Positions 6,434-13,286 of a stretch of DNA of 13,286 bases are shown here, in pieces. How positions within the stretch are numbered: position 1 is the first letter of the stretch; the number at the start of each line of letters is the position of its first letter. Source of the stretch: DASVBJ01 sp036375895 (GTDB taxonomy: Bacteria; Actinomycetota; Actinomycetes; JACCUZ01). The stretch spans positions 1 through 13,286 of the forward strand of contig DASVBJ010000113.1 of the NCBI GenBank assembly GCA_036375895.1, given 5' to 3'. Below the pieces are notes generated by a model, which worked only from the letters and a program-made list of their open reading frames with translations, was not told where the DNA came from and did not search any database. Both the position numbers and the translations under genes were made by a program.

Positions 6434-7114
6434 TCAGCGCTCGGCGCCGCCGTCCTGGATGGCGCGGACCACCGACCGGAGGCGCTCGACCCGCTCGGCC
6501 AGCTCGGCCACGTGCTTGCCGATGGTCTCGTCGAGCGTGACCTTGGCCTGCGAGGACAGCAGCTCGACCTGGTCCTCCACGCCCGCGAGCCGGTCGGCGA
6601 GGTCGGTGATGAGCCCGTCGGCCCGGCGCCGTGCGGCATCGGCCGGGCCGGTCGAGCCGGCCAGCTGCCGCCGCAGCAGCTCGGACTGCTCCCTCAGCTG
6701 GCGGTTCTTCAGGTAGAGCTCGACGAACACCTGCACCTTCGCCCGCAGCACCCACGGGTCGAAGGGCTTGGCGAGGTAGTCGACGGCGCCCGCCGAGTAG
6801 CCCCGGAACGCGTGCTGCGGCTCGCGGTTGATCGCGGTGAGGAAGATGATCGGGATGTCGCGAGTGCGCTCCCGCCGTTTGATGTGCGCCGCCGTCTCGA
6901 ACCCGTCCATGCCGGGCATCTGCACGTCGAGCAGGATCACGGCGTACTCGTCGACGAGCAGCGCCTTGAGCGCCTCCTCGCCGGAGGTGGCCCGGACCAG
7001 GGACTGGTCCAGCGAGGACAGGATCGCCTCGAGGGCCAGGAGGTTCTCCGGCCGGTCGTCGACGAGGAGGATCTTGGCTCGCTCCCCGGCCGGCACCCCG
7101 GTGTCCGCGCTCAC
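6434..7114 (-). CDS. Response regulator: receiver domain plus C-terminal coiled coil
   Basis: A 226-residue protein. Residues 13-130 are a complete CheY-like receiver: acidic pair D19/D20, phospho-acceptor D63 in LLDVQMPGMDG, T93 and K116 in AKPFDP. Residues about 128-226 are helical and rich in Leu, Glu, Arg and Gln (LKNRQLREQSELLRRQL and later heptads), which looks like a coiled coil. No DNA-binding, enzyme or c-di-GMP domain is seen. It probably works by protein contact or oligomerisation, as a phosphorylation target or sink for the kinase at the head of the operon. The start is a GTG at 7114 overlapping the cheB-like stop as GTGA, with a GGGGG purine run seven bases before it. A GGDEF or phosphatase partner in trans is possible but nothing here shows it. 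Confidence 0.85.
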   Translation of the reverse strand: MSADTGVPAGERAKILLVDDRPENLLALEAILSSLDQSLVRATSGEEALKALLVDEYAVILLDVQMPGMDGFETAAHIKRRERTRDIPIIFLTAINREPQHAFRGYSAGAVDYLAKPFDPWVLRAKVQVFVELYLKNRQLREQSELLRRQLAGSTGPADAARRRADGLITDLADRLAGVEDQVELLSSQAKVTLDETIGKHVAELAERVERLRSVVRAIQDGGAER

Positions 7115-7695
7115 GACATCACCCCCGTGAGCAGCTCCTCGAGGCGCTCGCCCAGCCGTTCCGGCGCGGCCACCTCGTCCACCTCACCGGTGGCGATGGC
7201 GCACCTGGGCATCTCGCCGCGCAGGGCGGTGTCGGGGTCCTGGACGAGGGTGCGACCGCCCCGGCGGTGGACCGCGCGGATGCCCGCGGCGCCGTCCCGG
7301 CCAGCGCCGGTCAGCACGACGGCGACCAGCCGCTCGGCGTACTCGTCCGCGGCCGACTCGAACGCCAAGTCGACCGACGGACGGCTGTAGTTGACCGGGC
7401 CTTCCACGGAGAGCGACACCCCACCTTCCTCGACGAGGACATGGTAGTCGGGCGGAGCGAGGTGGACCGTGCCCGCGGCAAGCGGCTGCTTGTCCTCGAT
7501 CTCCCGTACGTCGTGGCCGGTCGAGCGGCGCAGAAGCCGCTCCATCAGGTCGCCGTCGGACAGGCGTGAGCGGTGCAGCACGAGGAGCAGCGGCACCGCC
7601 GCCGGGGCGTGCAGCCGGGACAGCAGCGCCGTGGCCGCGTCGAAACCACCCCACGAGCCGCCGATGACGACCAATCCGGGCGCCGGGCCAGTCAC
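7111..7695 (-). CDS. CheB-type protein-glutamate methylesterase, catalytic domain only
   Basis: A 194-residue protein covering just the CheB methylesterase fold, the hydrolase that removes methyl esters from glutamates on signalling proteins. The catalytic triad is recognisable: S14 in GGSWGG (classical CheB has a GASTGG-like motif), H41 in VLHRS and D134 in LTGAGRDGAAG. The usual N-terminal receiver that controls CheB by phosphorylation is absent, so activity must be controlled otherwise, perhaps by the downstream receiver protein. The open frame extends far upstream through the CheR gene, but the real start is the GTG at 7695, which overlaps the cheR-like stop as GTGA and has GGAGA a few bases upstream. 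The neighbours are CheR-like and response-regulator genes. The family is clear; the substrate is unknown. Confidence 0.87.
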   Translation of the reverse strand: MTGPAPGLVVIGGSWGGFDAATALLSRLHAPAAVPLLLVLHRSRLSDGDLMERLLRRSTGHDVREIEDKQPLAAGTVHLAPPDYHVLVEEGGVSLSVEGPVNYSRPSVDLAFESAADEYAERLVAVVLTGAGRDGAAGIRAVHRRGGRTLVQDPDTALRGEMPRCAIATGEVDEVAAPERLGERLEELLTGVMS

Positions 7696-8525
7696 CCGTG
7701 TCTCCGGTAGATGCGCTCCTGCTCGTCGAGCACGTCGTACTCCTCGCTGTGCACGCTGTGCCCGATGCTCTCCTTGCGGCCGAGCGCCAGGACCCCGAAC
7801 GGCGTGAGGCTGTCGAGGAAGAGCTGGTGCACCCGTTCCTGGAGCGACCGGTCGAAGTAGATCATGACGTTCCGGCACACGACCACGTGGAACTCGTTGA
7901 AGGACCGGTCGGAGACCAGGTTGTGCTGGGCGAAGACGATGTTCTCCGATAGGGAGCGGTCGAAGTGCGCCCCCTCGTAGGCCGCGCGGTAGTAGTCGGA
8001 GAAGGATCGCGTGCCGCCGGCGGACAGGTAGTTCTCGGTGTACTCCTGCATCTTCGACAGCGGATAGATGCCCTCGGCGGCGGAGTGCAGCACGACCTCG
8101 TTGATGTCGGTGGCGTAGATCCGGCTCCGGTCGTAGAGCCCGACCTCCTTGAGGAGGATGGCGAGGGAGTAGGTCTCCTCCCCTGTCGAGCACCCGGCGT
8201 TCCAGATGCGGATGAACGGGTACGTGCGCAGCACCGGCACGACCTTGCCGCGGAACGCCGCGAAGAACCCCGGGTCGCGGAACATCGAGGTGACGTTGAT
8301 CGACAGGTCGAGCAGCAGCCGCTCCATCGCCGACGGGTCGTGCAGCACCTTCTCCTGGAGACCGCTGATGGTCTTCAGCCCCTCCGCGTAGACCCGCCGC
8401 CACAGCCGACGACGCAGCGACGCCTTGGCGTACTGCCGGAAGTCGAAGCCGTACTGGCGGTAGACGCCCTCGAGCAGCAGCCCGATCTCGAGCTGCTCCC
8501 GTTCAGACTCGGCTCCTCCCGGCAT
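7692..8525 (-). CDS. CheR-type protein-glutamate O-methyltransferase
   Basis: A 277-residue SAM-dependent methyltransferase of the CheR family, of normal length. The N-terminal helical domain contains YGFDFRQYAKASLRRRL (25-41) and the conserved LSINVTSMFRDP (74-85). The SAM-binding fold has motif I at 107-120 (IWNAGCSTGEETYS), ATDIN at 138-142 and VCRNVMIYF at 216-224. There is no TPR extension. The ATG at 8525 is three bases after the kinase stop with no clear Shine-Dalgarno, so it is probably translated by coupling. CheR methylates glutamates in the helical bundle of chemoreceptors. No such receptor is encoded here; the helical poly-HAMP kinase next door is the likely substrate by context (inference). 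Confidence 0.93.
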   Translation of the reverse strand: MPGGAESEREQLEIGLLLEGVYRQYGFDFRQYAKASLRRRLWRRVYAEGLKTISGLQEKVLHDPSAMERLLLDLSINVTSMFRDPGFFAAFRGKVVPVLRTYPFIRIWNAGCSTGEETYSLAILLKEVGLYDRSRIYATDINEVVLHSAAEGIYPLSKMQEYTENYLSAGGTRSFSDYYRAAYEGAHFDRSLSENIVFAQHNLVSDRSFNEFHVVVCRNVMIYFDRSLQERVHQLFLDSLTPFGVLALGRKESIGHSVHSEEYDVLDEQERIYRRHG

Positions 8526-8528
8526 CGG

Positions 8529-13286
<4,758 letters not shown>

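Noticed and set aside
4157..7390. A 1077-codon open frame on the plus strand
   Set aside because: It is antisense to ftsK and the regulator gene, its composition (Arg/His/Asp/Gly-rich) is that of a GC-rich shadow frame, and no known motif appears. The opposite strand encodes a complete FtsK.
7696..8403. A long N-terminal extension of the CheB-like protein
   Set aside because: It is the shadow of the CheR coding frame; the GTG at 7695 overlapping the CheR stop gives a normal methylesterase start.

Overview
The window is very GC-rich (about 70% by eye), uses GTG starts freely and is densely coded on one strand, which points to an actinobacterium. The gene order ftsK / HTH-membrane protein / rimO / pgsA / cinA is typical of high-GC Actinobacteria. 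My best guess is Geodermatophilaceae or a close relative, inferred from overall style only. All eight genes read on the minus strand, so transcription runs from high to low coordinates. I saw no rRNA, tRNA, CRISPR array, insertion sequence or phage gene, and no gene-free stretch longer than 168 bases.

Block 1 (13286 down to 6434) is a signalling operon. It begins with a giant hybrid histidine kinase whose 5' end lies outside the window. The visible part has six and a half 92-residue HAMP repeats, a GAF domain, a long coiled coil, a kinase core and three receiver domains, the first of them degenerate. It is followed, with gaps or overlaps of only 3-4 bases, by a CheR-type methyltransferase, a CheB-type methylesterase lacking the usual receiver, and a receiver-coiled-coil response regulator with no DNA-binding output domain. 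No chemoreceptor, CheA or CheW is present. The poly-HAMP kinase resembles the fungal group III (Nik1-type) kinases, and it is the obvious candidate substrate for the methylation pair. That last link is inference.

Block 2 (6301 down to 1) is the conserved cell-division and envelope neighbourhood. It holds the FtsK/SpoIIIE DNA translocase, a RodZ-like single-pass HTH protein, and then the chain rimO-pgsA-cinA, in which successive genes overlap by 4 and 1 bases. ftsK and rimO each have a TANNNT -10-like hexamer placed exactly six bases before the ATG, the layout of a leaderless actinobacterial promoter. The RodZ-like gene instead has a strong purine-rich ribosome binding site. cinA runs off the left edge of the window and has an unusually short N-terminal domain.

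The points most worth a second look are the A/B alternating poly-HAMP array and the kinase-CheR-CheB-regulator operon without chemoreceptors. Others are the degenerate first receiver, the shortened CinA, and an 11-base motif found at nearly the same distance downstream of two genes.
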